A DNA stretch of 64,000 nt from Limnomonas spitsbergensis (GCA_037349105.1 JAYJMM010000110.1:930001-994000), one strand, 5' to 3'. Counted from the stretch's first letter, positions 37,701 to 48,332 are shown. Numbers and translations: made by a program. The notes: generated by a model not told the origin, from the sequence alone.

Positions 37701-40700
37701 CTGGGGTAAAATGGGGCAGTGGGTTGGAATGGGGAGCTGATATGATCTAGGATCACGTTGGAACCAAGATCAGGGTTGGGGTATGGCGGCAGCGGCACGC
37801 TTAGCTTCCGCTTTCCTAGCGGGGAAGGAGAGCAGGGCTGGGGTAAAATGGGGCAGCGGGTTGGAATGAAGAGCTGATATGATCAAGGATCAGGTTGGAA
37901 CCAAGATCAGGGTTGGGGTATGGCGGCAGCGGCACGCTTGGCTTCTGATTTCCTAGCGGGGAAGGAGAGCAGGGCTGGGGTAAAATGGGGCAGTGGGTTG
38001 GAATGGGGAGCTGATATGATCTAGGATCACGTTGGAACCAAGATCAGGGTTGGGGTATGGCGGCAGCGGCACGCTTAGCTTCCGCTTTCCTAGCGGGGAA
38101 GGAGAGCAGGGCTGGGGTTAAATGGGGCAGCGGGTTGGAATGAAGAGCTGATATGATCAAGGATCAGGTTGGAACCAAGATCAGGGTTGGGGTATGGCGG
38201 CAGCGGCACGCTTGGCTTCCGCTTTCCTGGCAGGGCAGGAGAGCAGGGATGGGGTTGGATGGGAAAGCGGGTTGGAATGAAGAGCTGATATGATCAAGGA
38301 TCAGGTTGGAACCAAGATCAGGGTTGGGGTATGGCGGCAGCGGCACGCTTGGCTTCTGATTTCCTAGCGGGGAAGGAGAGCAGGGCTGGGGTTAAATGGG
38401 GCAGTGGGTTGGAATGGGGAGCTGATATGATCTAGGATCACGTTGGAACCAAGATCAGGGTTGGGGTATGGCGGCAGCGGCACGCTTAGCTTCCGCTTTC
38501 CTAGCGGGGAAGGAGAGCAGGGCTGGGGTTAAATGGGGCAGCGGGTTGGAATGAGGAGCTGATATGATCAAGGATCAGGTTGGAACCAAGATCAGGGTTG
38601 GGGTATGGCGGCAGCGGCACGCTTGGCTTCCGCTTTCCTGGCAGGGCAGGAGAGCAGGGATGGGGTTGGATGGGAAAGCGGGTTGGAATGAAGAGCTGAT
38701 ATGATCAAGGATCAGGTTGGAACCAAGATCAGGGTTGGGGTATGGCGGCAGCGGCACGCTTGGCTTCCGCTTTCCTGGCAGGGCAGGAGAGCAGGGATGG
38801 GGTTGGATGGGGCAGCGCGTTGGAACGGGGAGCTGATATGATCAGGGATCAGGTTGGAACCAAGATCAGGGTTGGGGTATGGCGGCAGCGGCACGCTTGG
38901 CTTCCGCACTCCTAGCGGGGAAGGAGAGCAGGGATGGGGTTGGATGGGCAGCGGGTTGGAATGGAGAGCTGATATGATCAAGGATCAGGTTGGAACCAAG
39001 ATCAGGGTTGGGGTATGGCGGCAGCGGCACGCTTGGCTTCCGCTTTCCTAGCGGGGAAGGAGAGCAGGGCTGGGGTAAAATGGGGCAGCGGGTTGGAATG
39101 AAGAGCTGATATGATCAAGGATCAGGTTGGAACCAAGATCAGGGTTGGGGTATGGCGGCAGCGGCACGCTTGGCTTCTGATTTCCTAGCGGGGAAGGAGA
39201 GCAGGGCTGGGGTAAATGGGGCAGTGGGTTGGAATGGGGAGCTGATATGATCAAGGATCAGGTTGGAACCAAGATCAGGGTTGGGGTATGGCGGCAGCGG
39301 CACGCTTGGCTTCCGCTTTCCTGGCAGGGCAGGAGAGCAGGGATGGGGTTGGATGGGAAAGCGGGTTGGAATGAAGAGCTGATATGATCAAGGATCAGGT
39401 TGGAACCAAGATCAGGGTTGGGGTATGGCGGCAGCGGCACGCTTGGCTTCCGCTTTCCTGGCAGGGCAGGAGAGCAGGGATGGGGTTGGATGGGGCAGCG
39501 CGTTGGAACGGGGAGCTGATATGATCAGGGATCAGGTTGGAACCAAGATCAGGGTTGGGGTATGGCGGCAGCGGCACGCTTGGCTTCCGCACTCCTAGCG
39601 GGGAAGGAGAGCAGGGCTGGGGTTAAATGGGGCAGCGGGTTGGAATGGGGAGCTGATATGATCAAGGATCAGGTTGGAACCAAGATCAGGGTTGGGGTAT
39701 GGCGGCAGCGGCACGCTTGGCTTCCGCTTTCCTAGCGGGGAAGGAGAGCTGGGTGGGGTGAGCAGGATTGAGAAGCAGGTTGGACCAGGTCAGGAGAATA
39801 GGGTGGAGAGGATCGAGAGGCAGATTGGATAGGGGAGCGGGTTGGAACAGGAGGCTGGAGACGGGGCGGGGGCATGGCGGCAGTGGCCATTTTGGCTTCA
39901 GCGTGCCTAGAGGGTGGGGGGAGAGCGGGGAGAGGGTTGGAGGGGTGACCAGGTTGGAACGGGGAGCGGTTGGGACGGGGAGTGGGGAGCAGGTCTGGAG
40001 CAAGGCGGCAGCAGCACGCTTGGCTTCGTTGCGCCTAAAGAAGCGGGGGGCGGGTGGAGCGTGGAGCAGGGCTGGAGCAAGGCAGCATCGACACGCTTGG
40101 CCTTGATGCGGTTGGAGAGACTGGGGAGCAGGGTGGGGTGATTGAAGCGGGGAGCGGGGCTGGAGCAAGGCAGCATCGACACGTTTGGCCTTAATGCGGT
40201 TGGAGAGACAGGGGACCAGGGTGGGCTGGGTGAAGCGGGGAGCAGGGCTGGAGCAAGGTAGCATTGACGGGCGCGACTTCGGCGCACATGGGGAGATAGG
40301 GTGGGGGGAGTGGGGAGCGGGGTGGAACGTGGAGCGGGGCTGGAGTAAGGCGGCAGCGGCACGTTTGGCGTCAATGCGCCTTGGGACACGGGGAAACGGG
40401 GTGGGGTGTGGGTTGGAACGGGGAGCGGGGAGCTGGGAAGGGGCAAGGTGGCAGCAACACGATTCGCGTCAGTGCACAAAGAGTGACGAGGGAGGGGGGT
40501 GGGTTGGGTGAAGCAGGGAGCGGGTCTGGAGCAAGGCCGCAGTAACACGTTTAGTTTTGGGCTTCGGCACGCCGTGCGGTGGCTTGGTGGGGGGGATCGG
40601 GTCAAAAGGGAGGAGGCGGGGCAGGGAGCGGGGCGGGATAGGACCGGGCAGGCGGAGTGTGCATTGGAGCGAGAGAAAGGTGTGAGGCGGCTGTCGGATG

Positions 40701-40764
40701 ACAATATCACATCAGCCATGGGAGAAACGCGAGGAACAGCTCCTCCGTCGCAAAGTGTGTTAAT

Positions 40765-40801
<37 letters not shown>

Positions 40802-43800
40802 ATGGTGTCAAGGGTGGTCCTTTAGGGCTAGGGTGTAAGGAATCAGGTTTTAGATAGCATATAGCATTTAGCAAGTACGGTCTAGGCATTGTCTATGTTA
40901 AGGTGTAGGGTGAAGATTCAAAGTATTGTGTTTGGAATTTGGGTTTGTGTCACAAGTGCCAGTACCTCTTGGAGGCTAGTTTGATGAAAATGCCCCCCGC
41001 ACTCCTGGCCCTGCCGGTCAAAGTCGATGCCAACGAGCTCTGCTCTGCGATGGCGCGGTTGGCTTCCTGCAAGGGCAGGGTTCAGGACAGGTTTTAAGAC
41101 AGGTTATAGGACAGGTTCAGCATTCAGGACAGGGTCAGGACAGGAATCTGGGGTTTGGGACAGCATTCATGACAGGGTTCAGGACAGGGTTTAGGACAGG
41201 GTTTAGGACAGGATTATGGACAGGGTTTGGGACAGGGTTTGAGACAGGGTTTAGGACAGGGTTTAGGACATGGTTCATGACAGGGTTCAGGGCAGGGTGT
41301 GAGGCAGGGTTCAGGACAGGGTGTGAGGCAGGGTTCATGACAGGGTTTGGCACAGGATTCAGGACAGGGTTTGGGACAGGATTCAGGATAGGGTTTAGGA
41401 CAGGATTCAGGACAGGGTTTAGGACAGGATTCTGGATAGGGTTTGGGACAGGGTGCGGGACAGGGTTTGTGACAGGGTTCAGGACAGGGTTTGGGACAGG
41501 ATTCAGGATAGGGTTTGGGACAGGATTCATGACAGGGTTTGGGACAGGATTATGGACAGGTTTGGGACAGGATTTAGGATACGATTTGTGACAGGGTTCA
41601 TGACAGGGTTTGGGACAGGATTCAGGATAGGGTTTGGGACAGGATTTAAGACTGAGTTTCAGACAGTATTCAGGACAAACTGCGTTATTTCATAAACCTC
41701 CACGCCCTAATAGGGCGTAGCTTTCTTTCTTTCTTTCTAGACAGGGTTGAACACGTTTTAGGAAAGGGTTTAGGACAGGGTCATGCCGGGGTTAAGGTCG
41801 GAATTCATGACAGGGTCAGGGTTAAGGGTTTAGGATACACTAGTCACATTTGCCACACCTGTAGAATACACTAGTCACATTCGCCACACCTGTAGGATAC
41901 ACTAGTCACATTTGCCACACCTGTAGGATACACTAGTCACATTTGCCACACCTGTAGGATACACTAGTCACATTCGCCACACCTGTAGGATACACTAGTC
42001 ACATTCGCCACACTTGTAGGATACACTAGTCACATTTGCCACACCTGTAGGATACACTAGTCACATTCGCCACACCTGTAGAATACACTAGTCACATTCG
42101 CCACACCTGTAGAATACACTAGTCACATTTGCCACACCTGTAGAATACACTAGTCACATTCGCCACACCTGTAGGATACACTAGTCACATTCGCCACACC
42201 TGTAGGATACACTAGTCACATTTGCCACACCTGTAGGATACACTAGTCACATTTGCCACACCTGTAGGATACACTAGTCACATTCGCCACACTTGTAGGA
42301 TACACTAGTCACATTTGCCACACCTGTAGGATACACTAGTCACATTCGCCACACCTGTAGGATACACTAGTCACATTTGCCACACCTGTAGGATACACTA
42401 GTCACATTTGCCACACCTGTAGGATACACTAGTCACATTTGCCACACCTGTAGGATACACTAGTCACATTCGCCACACCTGTAGGATACACTAGTCACAT
42501 TTGCCACACCTGTAGGATACACTAGTCACATTTGCCACACCTGTAGGATACACTAGTCACATTCGCCACACTTGTAGGATACACTAGTCACATTTGCCAC
42601 ACCTGTAGGATACACTAGTCACATTTGCCACACCTGTAGGATACACTAGTCACATTTGCCACACCTGTAGGATACACTAGTCACATTTGCCACACCTGTA
42701 GGATACACTAGTCACATTTGCCACACCTGTAGGATACACTAGTCACATTCGCCACACTTGTAGGATACACTAGTCACATTTGCCACACCTGTAGGATACA
42801 CTAGTCACATTTGCCACACCTGTAGGATACACTAGTCACATTCGCCACACCTGTAGAATACACTAGTCACATTCGCCACACCTGTAGGATACACTAGTCA
42901 CATTTGCCACACCTGTAGGATACACTAGTCACATTTGCCACACCTGTAGGATACACTAGTCACATTCGCCACACCTGTAGGATACACTAGTCACATTTGC
43001 CACACCTGTAGGATACACTAGTCACATTTGCCACACCTGTAGGATACACTAGTCACATTTGCCACACCTGTAGGATACACTAGTCACATTTGCCACACCT
43101 GTAGAATACACTAGTCACATTCGCCACACCTGTAGAACATCCCAGACCCCGTCGGCTTGGAGTTCAGCAGCAAACTTGCGGAAAAGCGGGAGTTGCTGCG
43201 GGAAAGGATTCACAGGTTTTAGGATCCAAGTTATATGTCCAGTTCAAAGCACACCAACATGAAAGTATAGGAGCATGGGCGCATGGGTCATTGACGGAAT
43301 AGATGCATTGGCCATGAGGAGCGTAGGACATGGGAGCGATGGTCATTGGCGAAATAGGGGTAGAAAAGTTTTTATGCGTTCCGCACTTACTTGCCAAACA
43401 AAAAACCTTGTGTGTCAATTATGTTATGGCTGGAGTTTAGCACATCCCAAGAAAAGCCTTAGAGGGGGCAGAAGCCTTCCCCAAGCAAAGAAAGGGGGTC
43501 CCAAGAAAGGCAGCCGATGAAGGAAGGGTTCCCAAACAAAGTCTTGAGAGCAGATAATCTTGTTTTAGCTATGCTAGTCTTGCAAAATCTTATGGGGGGA
43601 AGACTTCATAAGATTTTGCATCGTAAGACATCTGCGAAGCGGAAAAAACAGCTCCTTTGGTTCGGTCTTGCTGTAGCTCATGACTTTGAAAGTCGTGACG
43701 GTATGACTGAAGAAAATCTTTACCAACAGATTTTTGCATCACACCTTGGTCAATTAGCAATTATTTTCTTAAGATGCTTTTTTAGATTCTACAAGATTTT

Positions 43801-45752
43801 ACATCCGCGTACGAGGACCATGCAGATTTTTTGCAACACTGGGCCAAGCAAGATCTTAATAAGATTCCCATGCAAAATCTTATGAAGCCTTGCCCCTGCA
43901 GATTTTCTTTTCTTTAGTCGGGGCCGACCATGCAAAATCTTATGAACCCTTGCCCCTGCATGGGGAAAACTGGAAATTGGCAGAACATAATTACAATAGG
44001 TCCCGAGCATAAGACTGCAGGAGCATGGAAATATTGGCAAAAGGAGATAAGAAGAAGCGGGGACCCAAGCTCCCCTCCCCACTCTGACTGCCCCCTTTTC
44101 CCCCTCTGGCCCCCTCCATCAGACCTACAACACTCTCCATCGCCCATCTCGACCCCCTTCCCTCAGCCCCCTCCCATCTGCCCCCTTCAGTCTCCTCCCA
44201 ACTGCCAATCTGCCCCCCTCTCAATTTTCTTTCCTCTCCCCCCCTGCCTTCAGCCCCCTCCCCTCGCCCCCCCCCCTCCTCACCGGCGGCATCTCCTGGA
44301 GGTGCTTGATCAGATATTCTGCAATTGACTGGTGAGACATCCCAGACTGAGGCAACAGAAAAAGGAGGAATTAAGCACCACGTCAGCACATATTCAAATC
44401 TGCAATTGACTGGTGAGACATCCCAGACTGAGGCAATGAACAGAAGAAGGAGCAATTGAGCGCCTCGTCAGCATATTGATATATTCAAATCTGCAATTGA
44501 CTGGCGAGACATCCCAGACTGTGGCAATAAACAGAAAAAAGGAGGAATTGAGCGCCACGTCAGCATGGATTCAAATCTGACCCTGTTGACAGACAGCCTG
44601 GACAAACAAGCGCGAGATATGAAAATAAAAAGCAAGACACAAATTTCACTCTTGGCTCTTCCGGTCCTGAACCAAAACTTCAAAAATAGGGCTGCGAGCG
44701 CCACATACAGCAGTGATTCAAATTGCGGCCCCTCTTGAAAATGGACAGACATAATAAGCCTTGAATTGCCAGCAAACATTTCTCAGCTGTAATCCCTCAG
44801 ATTTGTTGGGTGCTTCGTTGGGTAACATGTTTAAAATCCTCAACCCTAAACCATGGTAGCACAATGCGGCATGATACGGCACGAAACAGGCACAGGTTCA
44901 GCCGAATTGTGCTACCATGCCTAAAACTCCAAAACCTGCTGTTAGCCCTGAAGGTCCAACCAGCGGTTTGTCAGGCAGTCCGTACAGGTTAGGGTTCAGA
45001 AACCAAAATCCTGCACCATGTACCCTAAACTATGAGGGGCCTACCAGAGGATTGTTGGGCGCTCCATTGCCCCGGGGGCCGCTCCCTGCTGGTGGAGGCA
45101 GGGCCGGCCTCTTGTCACTGCGACCCTGAGCAGCGGGGCAACAGGCAGGGACACGCAAGTTGACATCAGGTTGGTAAGTCTACAGTCGGCTCTATGTCAA
45201 TGGTTGGCCCATTAACACTGCGACACTGTGGTCGGTTGATAAGTCACATTGAGAACAAATAATTAGCCAATGTCGCAGGCGAATCGCACGAAGGAAGGCC
45301 ATCAGTAATGATATGAGCAGGTCTGTGTGCTGACGACTTTGGGGGTTGTGATTTGGTTTGGGGGGGTGAGTTTCAGACGGGGTCGCTGCGTCTCAGGATG
45401 AGCCCTGTAGCATTGACCCTGGCTGCAACAGGCTCAGAAATTTAAGGAAACGTGACTTGGATCAGATACAAGGATCTTAATCTGTACGAGCCTGACGAAA
45501 ACACTGAAGATCCCAGAAAATAACTATCTGAAGCATATCTCACACCAGCGCTAGCTCTGCGCTCCCATGTGCCAACCCAGCCGGACCCACGATTTACCCT
45601 TGCACCTGTGTATCGTCATCTCAAACCAGAAGCAGCAACAGCTCTGCCCTATCATTCACCCAACCAGCCGGGCGCACCCTTTGCTCTTTATCCTCGGCCT
45701 CGTCGTCTTTGCCCCACGAGTCTTGGCTGACGTCCTTGATAGCTGCGCTCAT
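22771..45752 (-). CDS. RIG-I/Dicer-class duplex-RNA helicase without visible RNase III (3' end uncertain)
   Basis: Exons: 45752-45678 (ATG), 45125-45045, 44346-44284, 43195-43130, 41066-40966, 36407-36234, 35403-35361, 33898-33756, 30857-30752, 30491-30357, 29017-28874, 27732-27624, 27063-26927, 26605-26498, 26324-26064, 25028-24957, 24824-24649, 24549-24358, 24150-24034, 23822-23748, 23531-23439 and 22848-22771, about 850 codons. Phases agree except between exons 18 and 19, beside an eight-C run. Helicase motifs in order: APTNAGKT (I), [14 protein letters not shown] (Ia), LDECHHT (II), LGFSASP (III), a helical Hel2i-like insert, [19 protein letters not shown] (IV), [15 protein letters not shown] (V), QARGRGR (VI), then a pincer-like [18 protein letters not shown]. 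These fit RIG-I-like and Dicer helicases, which bind dsRNA. The N-terminus (Lys/Glu/Pro-rich, then helical) is not a CARD. A missed exon between 30357 and 29017, or a short C-terminal one, is possible. Confidence 0.8.
22925..22967 (-). repeat. Decayed copy of the 5' end of helicase exon 22848-22771
   Basis: In gene sense it reads acceptor-like CGCCAG followed by codons for VGERLDEKL, matching VGEGLDEKL of the real exon, then a stop five codons later. The real exon lies directly downstream. Confidence 0.75.
23325..23385 (+). repeat. Dispersed repeat family B, copy 4
   Basis: 'gataacgttccacctctggg' followed by 'ctcaaaaggctcggcc' matches the copies at 17.2-18.3 kb and 49.0 kb. Located in the last helicase intron. 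Confidence 0.7.
24233..24290 (-). repeat. Copy of the acceptor region of helicase exon 24150-24034
   Basis: 'tagataccctgaatgtaccc' and 'gcaaataggcaggcacttca' match 'tagatcccctgaatgaaccc' and 'gcaaacgggcaggcacttca' at 24143-24204, which is the acceptor of the next exon. Confidence 0.75.
24858..24920 (-). repeat. Copy of the 5' half of helicase exon 24824-24649
   Basis: 'cagatccatgctgtcggt' to 'ctccatcagccgagtcc' repeats the exon's 'cagattcatgccgtccgt' to 'ctccatcagctaagccc' in the intron just upstream (gene sense). Confidence 0.75.
25040..25950. repeat. G-rich ggcaggca minisatellite in a helicase intron
   Basis: About 900 bp of (ggca)n blocks alternating with 'ggggggaggcagaggggggta', with unit length varying near 37-48 bp. 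The sense (minus) strand is C-rich and pyrimidine-biased. A 207-codon Pro/Cys/Leu frame across it is an artefact. Confidence 0.95.
27840..28170 (-). repeat. Three to four decayed acceptor copies of helicase exon 27732-27624
   Basis: The acceptor text on the plus strand, 'aggggcgggcgcaacctgca', recurs at about 27850, 28005, 28080 and 28150. Each is followed by 'gcagaaattcaaa..gtgcagcgtc'-like intron sequence, with unit spacing of roughly 70-150 bp. Confidence 0.8.
28250..28335 (+). repeat. Dispersed repeat family C, copy 2
   Basis: 'gcgtgagagttaaggaaaca' plus 'gcgcagccagggctgaagcc'. Nearly the same text recurs at 30057-30125 and 21085-21165. Confidence 0.75.
29080..29130 (-). repeat. Decayed copy of part of helicase exon 29017-28874
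   Basis: In gene sense, GTGCAG precedes codons [11 protein letters not shown], resembling [14 protein letters not shown] in the exon; a stop follows. It sits in the intron just upstream. Confidence 0.6.
30057..30125 (+). repeat. Dispersed repeat family C, copy 3
   Basis: 'ggggggcgtgagagttaagg' and 'gcagcctgggccgaagcc' match the other copies closely. Confidence 0.75.
30590..30725 (-). repeat. Decayed full copy of helicase exon 30857-30752
   Basis: The plus-strand series 'cagatcc..aagcttttccttacc..acatgctgtc..cactgacagcc' parallels the exon ('cagatcctccagctttgctt' and 'gcgcatgctgccgcattcc') from donor side to acceptor side, but with indels that break the frame. Confidence 0.75.
30905..31480 (-). 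repeat. Tandem array of acceptor copies of helicase exon 30857-30752
   Basis: About four units of 125-150 bp repeat 'gccacctgtcaggatgcagc' (the exon's acceptor junction) followed by A-rich, 'tgtgtggtgggggggg' and 'gagtcagcaactcaaaatta' segments. The junction text lies at about 31040, 31185, 31318 and 31462. Confidence 0.85.
31593..31664 (+). ncRNA. Near-perfect hairpin, 31-bp arms, 10-nt loop (candidate small-RNA precursor or foldback element)
   Basis: The left arm 31593-31623 begins CTAGCTATGTGGCAAGGG; the right arm 31634-31664 is its reverse complement with one change (G opposite T). In plus-strand RNA that is a G-U pair, so the stem is uninterrupted; in minus-strand RNA it is an A-C mismatch. 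It is antisense-oriented within the intron of the dsRNA-helicase gene. A tiny foldback transposon remnant is the alternative; no transcript data. Confidence 0.45.
31690..32110. repeat. tctctagatcttcat minisatellite
   Basis: Interleaved units 'tctctagatcttcat' and 'cgatacaccactcttg' in varying order, about 15-45 bp periods. Located directly after the hairpin in a helicase intron. Confidence 0.9.
32305..32485 (-). repeat. Two-copy tandem repeat with splice-donor-like core
   Basis: 'gataatggatcatggcctgt' to 'ccttaccttggttgaga' occurs twice, about 105 bp apart. On the gene strand each copy has CCAAG followed by GTAAG. No exon could be confirmed here. Confidence 0.7.
33950..34150 (-). repeat. Tandem copies of the acceptor junction of helicase exon 33898-33756
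   Basis: 'cagggagatggttgggacct' (real junction) is followed by units 'cagggagacggtgaggacct' and 'cagggagatggtggggacct', each with 'ggtaagggattaaagaaaca' and about 110 bp long. Confidence 0.85.
34680..35250. repeat. Degenerate ccctgaacc/ccttgacc repeat in a helicase intron
   Basis: C-rich tract with a sharp 30-bp triplicate 'tgagcccttggccttgaccc' near 35138-35220 and telomere-like 'ctaaaccctaaacc' at 34826-34845. No coding sequence supported. Confidence 0.8.
36430..39760 (-). repeat. About 137-bp satellite carrying a splice acceptor and KAEAKRAAA pseudo-exon
   Basis: In gene sense each unit has a C-rich tract, an acceptor CTAG or GGCAG, then codons for [10 protein letters not shown] that run into a stop some five codons on. 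The real exon 36407-36234 begins with the same acceptor and [15 protein letters not shown], so the array is a tandem expansion of its 5' junction. About 23 units, with higher-order blocks (for example near-identical stretches around 37.6-38.1 and 38.2-38.8 kb). Confidence 0.9.
39761..40570 (-). repeat. Diverged outer units of the acceptor-bearing satellite
   Basis: Older-looking units keep short cores such as codons for [12 protein letters not shown] (near 40020), [12 protein letters not shown] (40095 and 40180) and [12 protein letters not shown] (40370). They are joined by C-rich sequence and spaced 90-110 bp. They grade into unique sequence away from the exon. Confidence 0.7.
40764..40800. 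repeat. (TG)n microsatellite
   Basis: About 17 uninterrupted TG dinucleotides. Confidence 0.95.
41090..41690. repeat. gacagggttcag/tttag minisatellite next to a helicase acceptor
   Basis: Roughly 12-bp units 'ggacagggtttagg' and 'gattcaggata' start 25 bp from the acceptor of exon 41066-40966. In gene sense it is a long CCTGAACCCTGTC pyrimidine-biased tract leading into the 3' splice site. Confidence 0.9.
41845..43130 (-). repeat. 31-bp satellite, about 42 units, carrying a splice donor
   Basis: The unit reads ACAGGTGTGGCAAATGTGAC then TAGTGTATCCT in gene sense (CGAATG variants). The real donor of exon 43195-43130 is CTACAG followed by GTGTGGCGAATG, and the array starts exactly there. Most units have CTACAG|GTGTGG with one or two substitutions, giving dozens of potential 5' splice sites. 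Confidence 0.95.
43560..43960. repeat. aaaatcttat-rich foldback region
   Basis: A perfect 13-bp stem (GCAAAATCTTATG, 12-nt loop, complement) near 43573-43612. It is followed by repeated 'catgcaaaatcttatga' with 'cccttgcccctgca' at 43870 and 43930. Possibly the end of a small transposable element; no frame of note. Confidence 0.55.
44400..44545 (-). repeat. Two decayed copies of the 5' end of helicase exon 44346-44284
   Basis: 'tctgcaattgactggtgaga' plus 'catcccagactgaggcaa' is repeated at 44400-44447 and 44491-44540, keeping the acceptor but only the first nine or so codons. Confidence 0.85.
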
Positions 45753-48332
45753 GGCTACCAGCAGAAGGCCAGGGGGAGGCTGGAGAAGGTGCTGCGGGGA
45801 GGGGTGGTGGGGTCAGGGGCAGTGGGGAGGGCAAAATCTCTAGGCGCGCCTCACATGCGTCAATGGCTATTATAACCGCTAAATTCACCTGCCAGCGTCA
45901 CCGGGAGCGTGACGGCAGAATACAGCAGAAAGGGCCGAATCCAACCTTTCCTATATTTCGATTTCTAGATGTTCAGGAGATCGGCGACGGGTCTGATTCA
46001 AGCTTCCTAAACCCGGAAAACGGGATAGGGTCCGCGCACCCCTGTTGAGAACTAATATATCAAATGCGTCGCGCAGGCAAAAAGTACCCTACTCCGCGCA
46101 CACGCAGCTGGAATTTTTTATATTTGGTGCCGGAAAACTACTGGCACTCCGCGCAACCCCCAAAATAGTTGTTGATTATTTTTCCGTCGCGCACCAATCC
46201 ACGCAGCCCCCAAAATTATAGGGTTATGCGCAGATTGAAAGTGGGTTTTACGGTACTAGAATTATAGTGTACGGGGAAATATAGTGTACGGGGAAATTAG
46301 GAGAAGGGCCTGATCCAAGTGGCTGATATTTGAATCATAAGGTGCTAGGAGTATCGGTGAGGGGCTGGATCCGAGCTTCCGAATATTTGAAGTAAGCGGT
46401 ACCAGTGGGAAATCAAGAGAGGGGCCAGGTCCCAAGCTTGCTAATATTTGAATTGCCTGGATGTTAGGGACATCAGTGATGGGCCGGATCCAAGCTAACT
46501 CATATTCCTTTTCCTCATTTCTAAAGGAATTGGGCGAGTAGTCGGATGAAACTTCCTAACATTTAAATTCCAGAGTTTTGAAACCCGGTAGCGAGGCTAG
46601 ATCCGAGCTAGGTAAAAATTGCACTACCGTATTGGGTGCTGGGAACTCAGAAGAAATTGTCAGTCCCAAGCTTGCTTTCCGTATGTTTGAATGCCTGGGT
46701 GCTGGAACATAAGGTTGAGGGCCAGATCCAATGCTGCTCATGTTTCTGAATGCCTTGGTGCTGAGAAACTGGGCTGAGAGCGATCCAATGTTGCTCATGT
46801 TTGAATACCTGGGTCTTGTGAAGCTGGTTTGACAGCCGGATCTACCATCGCTCATCATTATAACAGTGGCTTGGTGAACTGGGTTGAGGGCCGGATCCAA
46901 TGTTGTTCATCTTTGAACACCTGGGTTTTTGGACACTGGATTCAGGGCTGGATCAAATTTTGCACATGTTTTTGAATACTTTGGTGCTTGCAGGTAGGTC
47001 CCCTGGTGCTAGGAAACCAAGTTGACAGACGGATTCAATATTCACAGATTGTCTTCATGCACTAAAGAAAATCTCGTTTCTGTATGTACGGAGATATAAA
47101 TAGATTCCTTTTATTATGAGAACCTGTAGGAATTATTGCTTGAAATAGCCTTAACCACGAATTAGTTCTAGCAGTGGCAAGCCCACAGTGATTTACATGC
47201 TGGTTTGTCACCTGGACAATGTACAGAGATTACAAGCTTAATGGAGTGCTGATGATTGTAATTTTATTAGGCATGTCACCAGTCAGGCTTTTGTCTCGCC
47301 GTACTTAAAGAAATTTTGAGCAAAGCAAGGTTTATGCTGAGGTAAAAAGCGCAGTGCCCCTTACATAGTGTTTTGCAGGCATCGCAGCCGGCGGAGGGTG
47401 CACAAGTCGACGTCACAAAAAGTACGACACGCGGCTACATACTTAAGTCTGCAATGATGTAATCATCTAGAATGCGTTGCTGCTAGTTTTGTTCTCAGTG
47501 CTCTGTCACACCCATTTTGTCCCATCCCAATCACCTTCTTTGAGCAGTGTGCTAGACTAGACACCCTGACTTGGCCACATACGTCATGACAAAGAATGAT
47601 GCTCATATTCTAAGTCCTAGGTGCTGGGAAATCAGGTACACGGTCAGGTCGAAGGTAGCATTTAGTTGAAATCCAGTACTATAAAAAGTCATGTGGCGGA
47701 ATCTGTGAAGGGGGCCGGATCCAAGCCAGGTAATATTTTGAATTATTGGGAGCTGGGCAATGTTAGGTGACCAGCAATTGACCGGCCACCTAATTTTAAG
47801 ATTCCTGGGTTTTGAGACATTGGATTCAGGGCTGGATCCATGCTTTCAAATGTTTGAAGTACTGTACTTAGTTATTGAAAGTCGGTCGTGGGGCTGGATT
47901 CAAATTTGCTAATGCTGGACACTTCTCTGTATTTGGCGGATGGCTCTGACTTTGACCCCTGCTTCTGGCTTTGAATCCTGGCTCTGCCTTTGGCTCCTTG
48001 ATCTACCTTTGGCTTCTGGGGTCATAATGGCTGTGGGTGGCTGCGTTTCCTTGACGATAACACCTAAATTCCTGGATGATGAGACATAGTTTGAGGCATC
48101 CCAGAATCTCCTACCTGAGTCCTTGCAAGTCTACGACCCAGGCGGACTACCGGCATGAATCTACATATATCATAGACTTGATGAGTCTCTACCCTTTTCG
48201 CCCTGAGGCTGCCTCCATGCAAGCTCGCCAGCCAGCCAGTCACCCATTATATAACCCACCATGTGCCCGCTGCTGTTCACACTGCTCTGCTGCTCTGCTG
48301 CTGCTGCTACCGCTGCCCCAGCTCTTGATGAC
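45753..48332. repeat. Degenerate 'gggccggatccaagctt' repeats, no gene seen
   Basis: From about 46250 to 47040, and again at 47640-47930, text such as 'gccggatccaagcttgctaa' and 'tttgaattcctgggtgctgg' recurs every 65-90 bp with strong divergence. 45753-46250 should hold the promoter of the helicase gene. No coding exon was supported. Confidence 0.6.

Noticed and set aside
41845..43130. CRISPR-like array of 31-bp repeats
   Set aside because: There are no spacers; units are directly adjacent, and the array is an intron minisatellite in a eukaryotic gene.
22771..45752. Complete Dicer with RNase III domains
   Set aside because: No RNase III signature, PAZ or DUF283-like segment was found on the minus strand down to the pherophorin-like gene.
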